Assembly (NCBI GenBank): GCA_964534315.1 | Contig: CAZHOV010000092.1 | Span: 1 to 22,651, forward strand | Direction of reading: 5' to 3' | From: CAZHOV01 sp964534315 | GTDB taxonomy: Bacteria > Bacteroidota > Bacteroidia > Chitinophagales > Saprospiraceae | DNA: 22,651 nt | Part shown: positions 1 to 8,354 of the stretch, in pieces | Layout of the letters: every line of letters starts with the position of its first letter | Numbering within the stretch: position 1 is the stretch's first letter | Notes under the pieces: model-generated | What the model was told of the DNA's origin: nothing | Seen by the model: the letters and a program-made list of their open reading frames with translations, nothing else | Database searches by the model: none | Translations under genes and position numbers: made by a program

Positions 1-201
1 AATAATTCTATCGCTTTTCAATTAACCTCTATTCAGCTTTGCTGAATAGTTACGATTGTCAAAAGTAAACGCCCAATAGTGTGTACAATGATCTTTACAA
101 GCAAAAGCTCGCAACGCCGTTTGTGCGAGCCCCTTCTACACCATAATGTACCGTATTTAGAATATTTACGTTATTGAATTATTTACATCAAACCATCGGG
201 C
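1..201. other. Left-edge intergenic region with two hairpins
   Basis: No gene is visible. A perfect 9-bp stem with a TTT loop lies at 29-49 (CTATTCAGC / GCTGAATAG). It is not followed by a T-tract on either strand, so it is not a clear terminator. A second stem, GCTCGCA / TGCGAGC, pairs 107-113 with 124-130. Just before the first gene, TATTTACA at 180-187 sits 20 nt downstream of a TTTA, a weak match to the Bacteroidetes promoter pattern TTTG-N19..21-TAnnTTTG. Confidence 0.4.
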
Positions 202-1146
202 ATGAAATATTTTTCAGTTTTATTGTTGATAATAATTCCCTTAAAGGAATTAATTTCCCAAGATCCTCTGCATTGTGACTGCTATGATAGATTGACTAAC
301 CTTTCACTATATTATGAACAAAAAGGGGACATAAAAAAAGCAATTGACACCTTTGAAAAAGGGATGAATTTTAAGGAAAAAGCCAAATGGAATCCATATG
401 AATATTTTAAACTGGGCGAGCTATATGCGTTAAGTGGGGATTTTGTGAAATCATGCATATATCTTGAAGAAGCTTTAATACGAGGATTTGATATCGAGTA
501 TTTGGATTCTGAAAAGTTTGATGAAGTTAAAAACAGCCAGAACTGGTTAAGTATTGAAACAAGGATAGATTCTTTAAAACGTGAATATCAAAAAAACATA
601 AACTTAGAATATCGGTTAGCAATTGAAGACATTAGGGGAAGTGACCAAACGATCAGGAGGCTAATAAAGGTTCCGGATTCAACCTTTCAAAAGCTTGATA
701 GCATAAATTTTTTAAGATTGAAAGAGCTAATCAAGAAATACGGATATCCAAATATGGCACATCACGGATTTGATGGCAATCAAGGTGCTTATCTCATTTT
801 ATTGCATGCTTCGATGTATTCTGAACAAATGTACCAGGAAATACTAGCAATACTTAATGAAGCAATTACAGAATTTGGATATAGAAGAAGTAATTTAGCA
901 CAATTTATTGACAGAAGAGAGGTTTGGTATCATAAGAGAAAACAGCTATACGGGACTTGGAATTCTTATGGAGCCGATGAGTTCAAAGAAATAAGTGGAT
1001 TAGAAAATGTGGATGAAAACAGACTTAGATATAATTTACTTAGGCTAAAAGAACAAGCGATGATTGAGAAGAGGTCATTACCTCGTGGATATGAAGAAAA
1101 ATTATATCCAGAGAATTATTTCTGTGGACACCTATTTAAAGAATAA
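202..1146 (+). CDS. Exported TPR protein with DUF6624-like C-terminal domain
   Basis: The 314-aa product begins with a short basic-hydrophobic signal peptide (about residues 1-20). Residues ~28-100 look like one or two tetratricopeptide helices: a YYEQKGDIKKAIDTFEKG pattern, then YFKLGELYALSGDFVKSCIYLEEAL. The C-terminal half resembles DUF6624: an aliphatic stretch ending in LLHA (His202), then IDRREVWYHKRKQLYGTW (Asp237-Arg238, Gln248, Tyr250-Gly251-Thr252). In that family the equivalent block usually reads DR...G..Q.YGTQ; here the last Gln is Trp. No enzymatic role is known to me. A second protein with the same block is encoded at 17459-18319. The ATG is the first in frame and gives an intact signal peptide. 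Function unknown; periplasmic location inferred. Confidence 0.75.
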   Translation: MKYFSVLLLIIIPLKELISQDPLHCDCYDRLTNLSLYYEQKGDIKKAIDTFEKGMNFKEKAKWNPYEYFKLGELYALSGDFVKSCIYLEEALIRGFDIEYLDSEKFDEVKNSQNWLSIETRIDSLKREYQKNINLEYRLAIEDIRGSDQTIRRLIKVPDSTFQKLDSINFLRLKELIKKYGYPNMAHHGFDGNQGAYLILLHASMYSEQMYQEILAILNEAITEFGYRRSNLAQFIDRREVWYHKRKQLYGTWNSYGADEFKEISGLENVDENRLRYNLLRLKEQAMIEKRSLPRGYEEKLYPENYFCGHLFKE

Positions 1147-1148
1147 AT

Positions 1149-1232
1149 ATGGCAAAAGAAAAATTGAAACACAAGAATAAAAACAACGATCCTGACAACT
1201 CCATTTGGACCTACTTACCAAGAAGGGGTTAA
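1149..1232 (+). CDS. Doubtful 27-aa basic small ORF
   Basis: An ATG two bases after the stop of the upstream gene opens a 27-codon frame rich in Lys and Asn that ends in IWTYLPRRG. It may be a small translationally coupled peptide or the head of a lost gene. It is followed at once by an 8-bp imperfect hairpin at 1234-1255 (CTTACCGG / CTGGTAAG, one G-T pair), which has no T-run. No family recognised. Confidence 0.2.
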   Translation: MAKEKLKHKNKNNDPDNSIWTYLPRRG

Positions 1233-1271
1233 GCTTACCGGAATATACTGGTAAGAAAACATAATCAACAA

Positions 1272-1520
1272 GTGAACATACAATTAAGAAAAATAGAGAA
1301 AGAAGATCTAATTGCGTACAGATATTGGATGTTACCCCAACATAAATATCACGATTTCAATGGCCCATACTTTAGGAAAGTAACCAAAAAGGAAATAGAT
1401 GAAAAAATCAAAATCCTCTCAGATGGTTTTGATAAGGGAATAAAAGAAACCAGCCTAAATTTTGCCTTCTCCCATCTAAGTGGTAAATTTAAAGCTGAAC
1501 AAAAATCACACACTATATGA
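1272..1520 (+). pseudogene. GNAT N-acetyltransferase, N-terminal remnant
   Basis: Translation from a GTG gives 82 aa. The first ~50 residues have the opening of a GNAT acetyltransferase: an N-terminal strand IQLRKIEKEDL, then YWMLPQHKYHDFNGPYF, an arrangement I associate with RimJ/RimL-like and related small-molecule acetyltransferases. From about residue 55 the resemblance disappears, and the frame runs into the next gene with a 4-nt overlap (stop at 1518-1520, next ATG at 1517). A full GNAT protein is about 150-190 aa, so the acetyl-CoA binding core (R/Q-x-x-G-x-G/A) is missing. I read this as a deletion remnant, with a junction probably near 1430-1450. A functional 82-aa protein is unlikely. 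Confidence 0.5.
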
Positions 1521-2287
1521 AAAACTTCCTATTTGTCGCACTTATCCTTTTCACTATTCATACAGCGTTTAGTCAAGCCTGGGTTGTCGGGGATACTACA
1601 GGCTACCTCAAAGTAGACGTTTCCACACAATTTCTGCCCGATTCAAAAGTAGTTTTTGACATGGACTGCGATGGTATTGAGGATATCAATATCAGTTCAT
1701 CTGGTCCAGTTGATATAACCTGGCCATGGTCAAGATTATCCTTTTTCATGAAGGAAAACGTGGCCTGTGTCATGTTGGATCCCGGATTCATTACGGCCTT
1801 TGAAACGGGAGATACCGTATTATTATCAGACGAAAGCATTTACGAAGTTAATTTAGATTACATCTGTGGATATGGGGCAATGGGTGGTTATGGGCAATGT
1901 AATCTGGAAGAAAAATATTTCATATTTAGAAAAAAGACGCCTCTTGATACCCATTACATTTTCATTATGTTCTCTAATTTCAATATCGACTTCACTATTC
2001 ACCACATTATTTCTAAATGTTCAACCAATCCAATTGATGTCATTACAAGTATCGAAGAAGTATCCGCTCAAAATGACATCAGCATTTTTCCCAACCCAAC
2101 CAAGCAATTATTGAATCTTCCCATTGAAACGCAGGAACTGAAAATATATACGATGGACGGGATAGTTGTCTTAAGTCAGAAAAACGTCCGTCAAAATATT
2201 GATGTTAGCCATCTGGATAAGGGAATGTATATTTTAGAGCTAATGGTTAACAAAGAAAAAAGGATCTTGAAATTTGTGAAAGAATAA
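1517..2287 (+). CDS. Secreted protein with T9SS type A sorting domain
   Basis: The 256-aa product has a clear signal peptide (MKNFLFVALILFTIHTAFSQ, cleavage expected after residue ~19-20). A middle region of ~160 residues has no recognised fold; it contains several Cys residues (CDG, CVML, CGYG, QCNLE) and a Gly-rich GYGAMGGYGQC. Residues ~185-256 form a type IX secretion sorting domain: ISIFPNPTKQLLNL, then KIYTMDGIVVLSQ, then LDKGMYILELMV and a basic end, KRILKFVKE. The protein is therefore predicted to cross the inner membrane by Sec and the outer membrane by T9SS. Function unknown. The start is supported by the signal peptide; the 4-nt overlap with the GNAT remnant is probably accidental. 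Confidence 0.8.
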   Translation: MKNFLFVALILFTIHTAFSQAWVVGDTTGYLKVDVSTQFLPDSKVVFDMDCDGIEDINISSSGPVDITWPWSRLSFFMKENVACVMLDPGFITAFETGDTVLLSDESIYEVNLDYICGYGAMGGYGQCNLEEKYFIFRKKTPLDTHYIFIMFSNFNIDFTIHHIISKCSTNPIDVITSIEEVSAQNDISIFPNPTKQLLNLPIETQELKIYTMDGIVVLSQKNVRQNIDVSHLDKGMYILELMVNKEKRILKFVKE

Positions 2288-2343
2288 CGTTTGGTATCTT
2301 GAAATTCCATAAGTCTTTTGAGACAACCTCCTAAGTTTTTTTG

Positions 2344-2397
2344 AGGGCGCTGTATGTTCATAAAAAATCAACGTTTTTTATAAACATACAGCGCCCT
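2344..2397. terminator. 54-nt near-perfect palindrome between convergent genes
   Basis: The left arm has 15 paired bases (AGGGCGCTGTATGTT, 2344-2358), one C/A mismatch (2359/2382), then 8 paired bases (ATAAAAAA / TTTTTTAT) closing on a 6-nt loop, TCAACG (2368-2373). It lies between the convergent T9SS cargo gene (+) and protease gene (-), the place for a bidirectional terminator. A T7 run lies just left of it, but neither strand has a T-run after the stem; the T-run is inside the upper stem. Confidence 0.6.
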
Positions 2398-2453
2398 TAA
2401 AGTAGAATATTTGCCGGCTCAAAACACCAAAGGTGTTTCGCCCCTTTCCTACT

Positions 2454-3965
2454 CTACAAGGGGAGATTCACTGCCTCATCCGCATCAATCGTACCATATC
2501 CGAAATTACTGTCTTTATTGGGATACAGCGCAGAAGCTTCTCTCAACACTTGTAAAACTGCTGCTCGTGAAGCCCCCGGATCCTGACTCCATACCAAGGC
2601 TGCAATACCTGCAGTAGTAGCCGTTGCACAAGAAGAACCTCCGATATAATCAGGTTGATCGCAACAGGTGGCCAATGAGAGAGACGTATTGTTATTATTA
2701 CTTCGTTGCATCACCGAAACAAAATCTACTTCAGCCCCATAATGGCAGGTATTACATTCCTGATAAGGGAGCTGGTCGACTACGCCGGTAACCGCCACTG
2801 TCTCAGCCATCCAGGCAGGAAATATCACCCCAACCCAATTGGTAATAGAGGTAGATGTACCTGCAGCAGCCATGATCATCTTCCCCTTATTGTAGGCGTA
2901 ATACACGCCATCCGCTACCGTACCGCTAAAGAAAGGTGTTCCGATAGACATCGAAATTACCCGAACATCATTATCATCACCTGCGATAATCAATGCATCT
3001 TTAACCCCTTGCTTCTCATTAGAACTGGAAATAATGACATCCGCTACTGCCCGGATACTCATCAAGTCCGCATTATAGGCTACGCCGACAGCATTGCCGT
3101 CATTACTACGCGGGCCGGCCGCCAGTCCTGCCATCGAAGTACCATGTCCACATGGATCATTTGGAGAATCCAGTGACCGCCACCACCACCAGCCGGAATA
3201 ATGCGTACTCAATTTCTCAATGGTGCGATTGCTTGAAAATCCGGAATTGAAATTACTACCCAGATTGTCTTGGCCGTCAGCTGCTCCCGTATCGATAATC
3301 GTAATTTTTATTGCGGCACCTGATGTTTGGTTCCAGGCAGTCTGAATATTAGCGAGGTCGTAATTCCAGGGGCGCTTTGCGCCAGGAGCGACTGTAGTAT
3401 AATCTTCGGCTGGAATATTGAAATTTGGAGCGCTGCCACATCCGGCATCCCGGTCCTTAACCGTTGGTTCTTCCTCCAGGTAATAGCCCATCGGCTCCAG
3501 GAAGCGAACCTCCGGAAGCTGCCTTAGCGCTTCCAATGTACTTTTCTGCGTGATCAAAACAGCAAAGTTGGGCAATACCTCAGGCTCTCCAAAAGGCAAA
3601 AGGGTATTGATCGCTACCCCTTCTTCTCGTTCAATAAGATCGTAAAGCTTGTTCTTAACAGCTATCCATTCCTCGCTTTCAATATCAAGGGAATGCATCC
3701 GATTTTCGATATCGAAAAAGTTCTCGGGCTGATAGCCAATGGCAAAAATAGAATCTGACTGCATCCCTGCACTGTAAATGGTATGCAAATCTTGGTCTGA
3801 CCAATAAATACGCCCCCGCTCTTGTAAGGCCGCCTCGAGCCTTTCATCAATTTCAGCAGGAGTTAAAAGATCAGTTGTTTCTTGAGGGGTAACCATTTCA
3901 TTCTTCTGACAAGAAAGGATCAGTAAAAGCGCGGCCAGAAACGCACTAAATTTGGTAATACTCAT
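2454..3965 (-). CDS. Subtilisin-like (S8) serine protease lipoprotein
   Basis: A secreted endopeptidase of the S8 family. I start at the ATG at 3965 (503 aa) because it gives a lipoprotein signal (MSITKFSAFLAALLLILSC, Cys19). The longer frame to 4040 adds 25 residues that do not improve it. Residues ~35-165 are a propeptide-like region ending in LPEVRFLEP, which resembles an I9-type inhibitor tail. The catalytic triad is visible: Asp225 in ITIIDTG, His274 in CGHGTSMAG and Ser445 in IGGSSCATATTAG (usually GTSMATP). The usual oxyanion Asn of AAGN is replaced by Thr in MAAAGTSTS. A WWWW run sits just before the His box. Extra Cys residues (CNTC, CC) suggest disulfides. It is divergently arranged from the dehydrogenase gene. 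Substrate unknown. Confidence 0.88.
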   Translation of the reverse strand: MSITKFSAFLAALLLILSCQKNEMVTPQETTDLLTPAEIDERLEAALQERGRIYWSDQDLHTIYSAGMQSDSIFAIGYQPENFFDIENRMHSLDIESEEWIAVKNKLYDLIEREEGVAINTLLPFGEPEVLPNFAVLITQKSTLEALRQLPEVRFLEPMGYYLEEEPTVKDRDAGCGSAPNFNIPAEDYTTVAPGAKRPWNYDLANIQTAWNQTSGAAIKITIIDTGAADGQDNLGSNFNSGFSSNRTIEKLSTHYSGWWWWRSLDSPNDPCGHGTSMAGLAAGPRSNDGNAVGVAYNADLMSIRAVADVIISSSNEKQGVKDALIIAGDDNDVRVISMSIGTPFFSGTVADGVYYAYNKGKMIMAAAGTSTSITNWVGVIFPAWMAETVAVTGVVDQLPYQECNTCHYGAEVDFVSVMQRSNNNNTSLSLATCCDQPDYIGGSSCATATTAGIAALVWSQDPGASRAAVLQVLREASALYPNKDSNFGYGTIDADEAVNLPL

Positions 3966-4044
3966 AGATTGGGAATTGTGGGTGATGAAAAAAATTATTG
4001 CTTTAAATATACTAAAAAAAATATAGACGTTTGGCGCCATTCAC

Positions 4045-4180
4045 TATCTTTATGGTTCGCAGGAACCGTTTTTGATTTCTGGAGGGCTCTCCTCTGTAAA
4101 GAAAACGCAGTGGATTAAAACCCTCAGATATTTGAGGACGACCCAGCGAAAGAATTATTTAAACCGATAAAAAAAGATTT
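4045..4180 (+). promoter_or_regulatory. Hairpin-rich leader of the opine-type dehydrogenase gene
   Basis: The 215-nt gap between the divergent protease and dehydrogenase genes holds three small stems on the + strand: GGTTC-GCAG-GAACC (4054-4067, extendable by two pairs), GGAG-GGCT-CTCC (4081-4092) and CCTCA-GATATT-TGAGG (4122-4137). GAGGG (4082-4086) could also pair with CCCTC (4121-4125), so two foldings compete. TATCTTTA at 4045-4052 resembles a Bacteroidetes -7 box, but no -33 TTTG lies at the right distance. I match this to no known riboswitch. Confidence 0.3.
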
Positions 4181-5260
4181 ATGAAAATTGCAGTTCTAGG
4201 TGCCGGAAATGGCGGTTATGCCATAGCTGCCGAATGTGCCTTACAAAACCACGACGTAACCCTCTTTGATTTCGAACAATTTCCTACCAACATACAGGCG
4301 GTCAGCAATGCAAAGGGGATTAAATGCTCAGGATTGATTGAAGGATTTGCACCGATCTCCTATGCCGGCCATGACATCGAGCAAACCGTCTCCGGTGCTG
4401 AGCTCATCTATGCGGTAGGCCCTTCTTATGCGACAGTCCCATTTGCGAAGGCCTATAAAAAAGCTATGAAAAAAGGCCAACAGGTCATTGTCTGCCCCGG
4501 AACGAACGGTGGCGCCCTGGCCTTTAAAAAAGAGCTGGGGCTTGATTTTTCCGACACCTCAATCGTTGTATCGGAAACCTCTACCCTGCCCTATGCCTGC
4601 AGGATCTTAAAACCCGGCGAAGTCCACATTTACCATAAATTAAAAGACGGACTTTTTTTCGCCTCTCTTCCAGCTTCAGAAACCGAAACAGCTTATCCAT
4701 TCTTCCAGTCCACTTATCCGGAAAGTAAATGGTATAAAAATGTGTTGCAAACGCTATTCCAAAATGGGAATAATGTAATTCACCCAGCCGTTACCTTGCT
4801 CAATGTAGGCAGAGTGGAATCACCAGAAGATTTCTTTTTCTATGAAGAAGGCGTAACCCCTGCGGTCGGCAACCTAATGGAAGCCGTAGATAAAGAGCGA
4901 ATAGCGATTGCCGAGGCTTATGGTCTGCCCATTATCCCGGAACCTGAAACGGGGTATATTCAGGGCTATATGCTTGAAAAAAACTACCATACCGGATATA
5001 GTAAAGCCCCCGGATTCAAAGGTATAAAAGCACAAACGCAAATCGATAATCGCTATTTTACCGAAGATGTCGGGTATGGATTAGTATTATTGGAAGATAT
5101 GGCCAAAATCGTGCAGATCGATACGCCAATTATCACCTCCATCATTAAGATCGTATCTGTCTTGTTAGAAACGGACCTCCACCAAAATGCACATCGAACC
5201 CTCGACACATTAGGATTGGGAGGACTTTCAAAAGAGGAGGTTGTAAAAGCGGTAGAATAA
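4181..5260 (+). CDS. NAD/NADP octopine/nopaline (opine)-type dehydrogenase
   Basis: A 359-aa cytosolic oxidoreductase of the opine dehydrogenase family, which reductively joins an amino acid and a 2-oxo acid (or runs in reverse) with NAD(P)H. The N-terminus is a Rossmann fold with VLGAGNGGYA (Gly7-x-Gly9-x-x-Gly12). Residues ~75-130 carry the second nucleotide-side block (IYAVGPSYA, VIVCPGTNGGALAF). The C-terminal helical domain starts near residue 190 with NGNNVIHPAVTLLNVG; His201 matches the catalytic His of the octopine DH domain. Length is typical and no signal peptide is seen. The start is the first ATG, in an A-rich context. The downstream lipoprotein gene is 113 nt away, so the gene is probably monocistronic. 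The substrate pair cannot be read from sequence. Confidence 0.85.
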   Translation: MKIAVLGAGNGGYAIAAECALQNHDVTLFDFEQFPTNIQAVSNAKGIKCSGLIEGFAPISYAGHDIEQTVSGAELIYAVGPSYATVPFAKAYKKAMKKGQQVIVCPGTNGGALAFKKELGLDFSDTSIVVSETSTLPYACRILKPGEVHIYHKLKDGLFFASLPASETETAYPFFQSTYPESKWYKNVLQTLFQNGNNVIHPAVTLLNVGRVESPEDFFFYEEGVTPAVGNLMEAVDKERIAIAEAYGLPIIPEPETGYIQGYMLEKNYHTGYSKAPGFKGIKAQTQIDNRYFTEDVGYGLVLLEDMAKIVQIDTPIITSIIKIVSVLLETDLHQNAHRTLDTLGLGGLSKEEVVKAVE

Positions 5261-5373
5261 TGATGCAGAAGCATTCGAGCAGAATTTCTACATTTCCAGT
5301 GGAAAAACCTTAAAGGATAAAAATTAGGGTGTAAAAGAATGAAAAAGACTAGAAAACAATTAATCTTACGCTT

Positions 5374-5826
5374 ATGCGGTTTTTAGTATTTCTTTCCCTA
5401 TTTGCCCTGTTATCGTCCTGTGGCACAAAAACGGAAGATACTTCTCTTGATTTCCTAACAGGCACCTGGAAAAGGGAAAATATGGAGCGTTATGAGGTTT
5501 GGGAACAGGTAAGCCCTCAAGAACTAAAAGGCTATTCCTACAAATTAGAAAATGGCGAGAAGAATATTACAGAAACCCTGGTGATTAGAAAAGACAAGGG
5601 GCAGGTTGTCTATGAAGCAACCGTTCCTGACCAAAACGAAGGAAAGACGGTTCCTTTTACCCTAAATCCAGCTATTGATTCACTGCTTTCTTTTGAAAAT
5701 GCCAGCCACGATTTTCCTAAAAAGATACAGTATCAACCATTGGAGGAAGGGAAAATTAAGGTAATGGTATGGGGCGATGGAAAAAAGGGATTCTCTTTTG
5801 TTCAGCTTAGGCAGCCAACTAATTGA
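5374..5826 (+). CDS. DUF6265-like lipoprotein
   Basis: The 150-aa product has a lipoprotein signal, MRFLVFLSLFALLSSC (Cys16). The mature part resembles DUF6265: FLTGTWKRE near residue 28, then a YEVWEQVSPQELKGYSY block, YEATVPDQ, and a hallmark FENASHDFPKKIQY near residues 108-121. It ends in a beta-strand, KGFSFVQLRQ. The fold is probably a small lipocalin-like beta-barrel. No catalytic role is known to me. Location: periplasm-facing membrane anchor. It is followed by decayed sequence. Confidence 0.75.
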   Translation: MRFLVFLSLFALLSSCGTKTEDTSLDFLTGTWKRENMERYEVWEQVSPQELKGYSYKLENGEKNITETLVIRKDKGQVVYEATVPDQNEGKTVPFTLNPAIDSLLSFENASHDFPKKIQYQPLEEGKIKVMVWGDGKKGFSFVQLRQPTN

Positions 5827-5830
5827 ATAA

Positions 5831-6070
5831 GTAATTAATGGCACCATCAACCTACAGCAGCTCTCCTCAACAGACTTGCCGATAGGTCAATTATCACCCT
5901 ATTTAGCTACTATTCATTCGGCAACAAACACCTACATCTGCAGAGGAGGTTCTTCCTCATTAGAGAACCCGACAAATATCCTTTATTCGATTGGTCTAGA
6001 CTCTGGAAATCTGATCTATGAAGCGACGTTCAGTGAAACAGGAACGCTGCTCAAGTTAGCTGGAGAATAA
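5831..6070 (+). pseudogene. Open frame without a start, gene remnant
   Basis: A frame is open from the stop at 5828 to TAA at 6068-6070, but its only plausible start is a TTG at 5876. The translation contains INLQQLSS and ends in LIYEATFSETGTLLKLAGE, which looks like the tail of a real secreted protein (beta-strand, then a polar end). No signal peptide, ATG or recognised domain. With the two scraps that follow, it suggests that 5827-6617 has lost its genes. Confidence 0.25.
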
Positions 6071-6125
6071 CAACTATCCATGCCTAGCGGGTTAAGTAAG
6101 ATATCTATTTCGGAATCATGGAAAA

Positions 6126-6443
6126 ATGACCAAAACATTAAATATTTGGTCGTTTTTCCAATTATCGCCAAGGATTAACGTACTAATTTCAAAAAAGTTA
6201 TTTTCTTGCACGGACAGCAACCAACCTGCTCCTGACCAAAACATGAAAAGGGATCTTCAAAACCTCTCTGGCACCTATATGGATCTGGAACCATATGCCT
6301 ATGGAGAAGCTCTTGGCCAACGAACATTCACCTTTGAAAACGGCAAATGGACGCTTGAATTCACACTTGGGTTAGATCTAAAATTGCTTTGGCTATTATC
6401 TCAAACCCCTGGTAAGGGGTTGAATGTGTATAACCCTGTATGA
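6126..6443 (+). pseudogene. Truncated lipoprotein-like gene remnant
   Basis: The 105-aa frame starts with sequence that makes no good signal peptide, passes through KKLFSCTDSNQPAP (like the tail of a lipoprotein signal and its Cys), then reads LSGTYMDLEPYAYGEALG and FTFENGKWTLEFTLGLD. That last block reads like genuine conserved protein; I have an impression of similar unnamed Bacteroidota proteins, but no family name. After residue ~85 the frame turns to unrelated residues. I infer a lipoprotein gene with a damaged head and a lost tail. Confidence 0.35.
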
Positions 6444-6444
6444 G

Positions 6445-6585
6445 ATGCGAACGCAGTTAATCAAAGCCATCAATCCCTTAAAGTCAACAGGCCATGAACT
6501 TCAGGAGATTTTGTTAAATTGTAACCGAATGGCGATGGGGGAACAAGGATTACCTTTCACCATGCAAGGCAAAAGAATTCAGTAA
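6445..6585 (+). pseudogene. 46-codon scrap, unrecognised
   Basis: An ATG frame in a different phase from the preceding scrap encodes a 46-aa piece containing LQEILLNCNRMAMGEQGLPF and ending QGKRIQ. It has good amino-acid composition but no recognised domain and no visible partner. It could be a short real gene or the end of a deleted one. The remaining 32 nt before the amylase start hold nothing I can identify. Confidence 0.2.
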
Positions 6586-6617
6586 ATAAACAGGGAAGCT
6601 TATCAATTCATAGATTA

Positions 6618-8296
6618 ATGAAAAAACCTAACGACTACTTCGTATACTTCCTCCAGGTTATGACGTTTCCTATTGTATTTACTTGCTTTCTTTTACTCAC
6701 CGGATGTAGCCCGACGGCACCTCAACAGGAAGAAGCTGAACCGGTCAGTAATCTTCAACCGGAGGAGGAAGTCTTTTATTTGATCTTTCCGAGAAGTTTC
6801 CGCGATAGCGATGGCGACGAAATCGGAGATCTCAAGGGCGTTACCCAAAAACTAGATTACCTGCAAAAGCTGGGCGTCACTTCCATTATCATGACGCCTC
6901 TTTACCCTTCGATCTATTATCATAATTACTTTACCCATGATTTTAAAGGCATCGATGAAGAGTTTGGCACTAAAGAAGATTATTTCAATATGGTCCGGGA
7001 AATTCATCGCAAGGGAATGAAATTTTATATGGATACAGAAGTACAATATGCAACCATTGAGCACCCCTGGTTTAAAGACTCTTACAAAAATCCGGATTCC
7101 CCCTATGATGACTATATCTTTTACCGCGACACCCTAAATACAGAGCCCGCTTCCATCATTTTTGGTCTTAAAGGTCTGAAGTCTTATGACGGTTCTTATC
7201 TTGATATAGCAACCGTCAATCTCTACCATCCTGAAGTCCGGCAATACATCCAAAAATTATACACCTATTGGGTTGACCCCAACAAAGACGGAAATTTCGA
7301 AGATGGAGTGGACGGATTCCGGTTAGATCATACGATGGACAACCTCGACAATAAAAACCTGTTAACTAATATATTAAAGGACTTTTGGAACCCCTTGATC
7401 TCTGATATGAAGAACATCAATCCGGAATTGAAATTTATTGCCGAGCAGTCTGACTGGGACCAATCTGGCTGGGAAGACCCCGCCTATGGATTTTTTGAGC
7501 AGGCGGGGATAGATATCGTCTATTCATTCAGTCATTTTTACAGTCTTACTGAAAAAGAAAAGATGGAAAAAGCGATCACCGAAAACGCCAGGCGAACCCC
7601 GGAAGAACACTACTTTTTACTGTTCCTGGATCTCCATGACACGGATCGCTTTGCCAGTCATGCTAATTGGTCGATCGAATGGAATAAACAAAAGGCGGCA
7701 ATGGTCTATCTCAGCAAAGGCATCCCGTTTATTTACTACGGACAGGAATTGGGAATGAAAGGAACTAAACTACCAGCCCATATAGAAACAGGCTTGGGGC
7801 ACTTCATGACGGATGGGATATTCCCAGAAGGGAGGCCTTCCAATGGGCCAAAGATATTGACCGGGAAGGTATGGCGACCTGGTACAAAGATGTTCAACCT
7901 TATTGGAATTACCGGCATAATGATTCCAACGATGGAATATCAGTAGAACAACAAGCTCCTGACTCTACTTCTCTGCTCAATTATTACCGAAAATTATTAC
8001 AGTTCAGATCGTCGCACTCCGCTTTTACGGGCGGAAAGATCGAAGTAATTCCTTCTGGTCATGATAACGTATTGACCTACTGCAGATGGGATGAAGATTC
8101 TTGGTTTCTGCTGGCCTTCAACTTTGAGAATAGAAAAGTGTCTACGACAATTGATCCGGCCACCCTTCCGTTTCCTATTTCAAAAGCCTCCTTAACTATG
8201 GCTTTTGGCGATGGACACAGCTCGTTTAATCATTCCGATACAGTCCTTTCGGTAACGCTGAAAGAAGATGGGTACCTCATACTAACCCGAAAATGA
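6618..8296 (+). pseudogene. GH13 alpha-amylase family lipoprotein, frameshifted
   Basis: A glycoside hydrolase family 13 enzyme that would act on alpha-glucans outside the cytoplasm. Residues 1-30 form a lipoprotein signal ending in FLLLTGC (Cys30). The (beta/alpha)8 barrel follows: VFYLIFPRSFRDSDGD; region II VDGFRLDH with nucleophile Asp237; acid/base Glu276 in FIAEQ; region IV LDLHDTDR with His340-Asp341; and IPFIYYGQELGM. The first frame ends at 7946 in nonsense. The real protein continues one base back (-1) as DGWDIPRREAFQWAKD, GMATWYKDV and NDGISVEQQ, then a C-terminal beta-domain to 8296. The switch lies between 7769 and ~7817, next to GGGG (7796-7799) and GGG (7815-7817); one extra G in either repairs it. 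Region I is odd: MDTEVQYAT replaces the usual D-x-x-x-N-H. Full product ~560 aa. Confidence 0.85.
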
Positions 8297-8354
8297 TATA
8301 TTCGCTGCGATATTTTGTTACTATACAGCTTTCACCTGAAACCAGGGGGTGTCT

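Noticed and set aside
60..150. Integron attC-like site before the first gene
   Set aside because: There is an imperfect palindrome near a hypothetical gene and an acetyltransferase stump, but no GTTRRRY / RYYYAAC core pair or integrase is visible.
2706..3176. Plus-strand 156-aa frame inside the protease gene
   Set aside because: It lies antisense to a well-supported S8 protease and has no domain, signal peptide or sensible composition.
3965..4040. Longer N-terminus of the S8 protease (start at 4040)
   Set aside because: The extra 25 residues would precede a complete lipoprotein signal peptide that starts at 3965.
7769..7817. Programmed -1 frameshift in the amylase gene
   Set aside because: No X-XXY-YYZ slippery heptamer in phase and no convincing downstream stem; a one-base G-run change is simpler.
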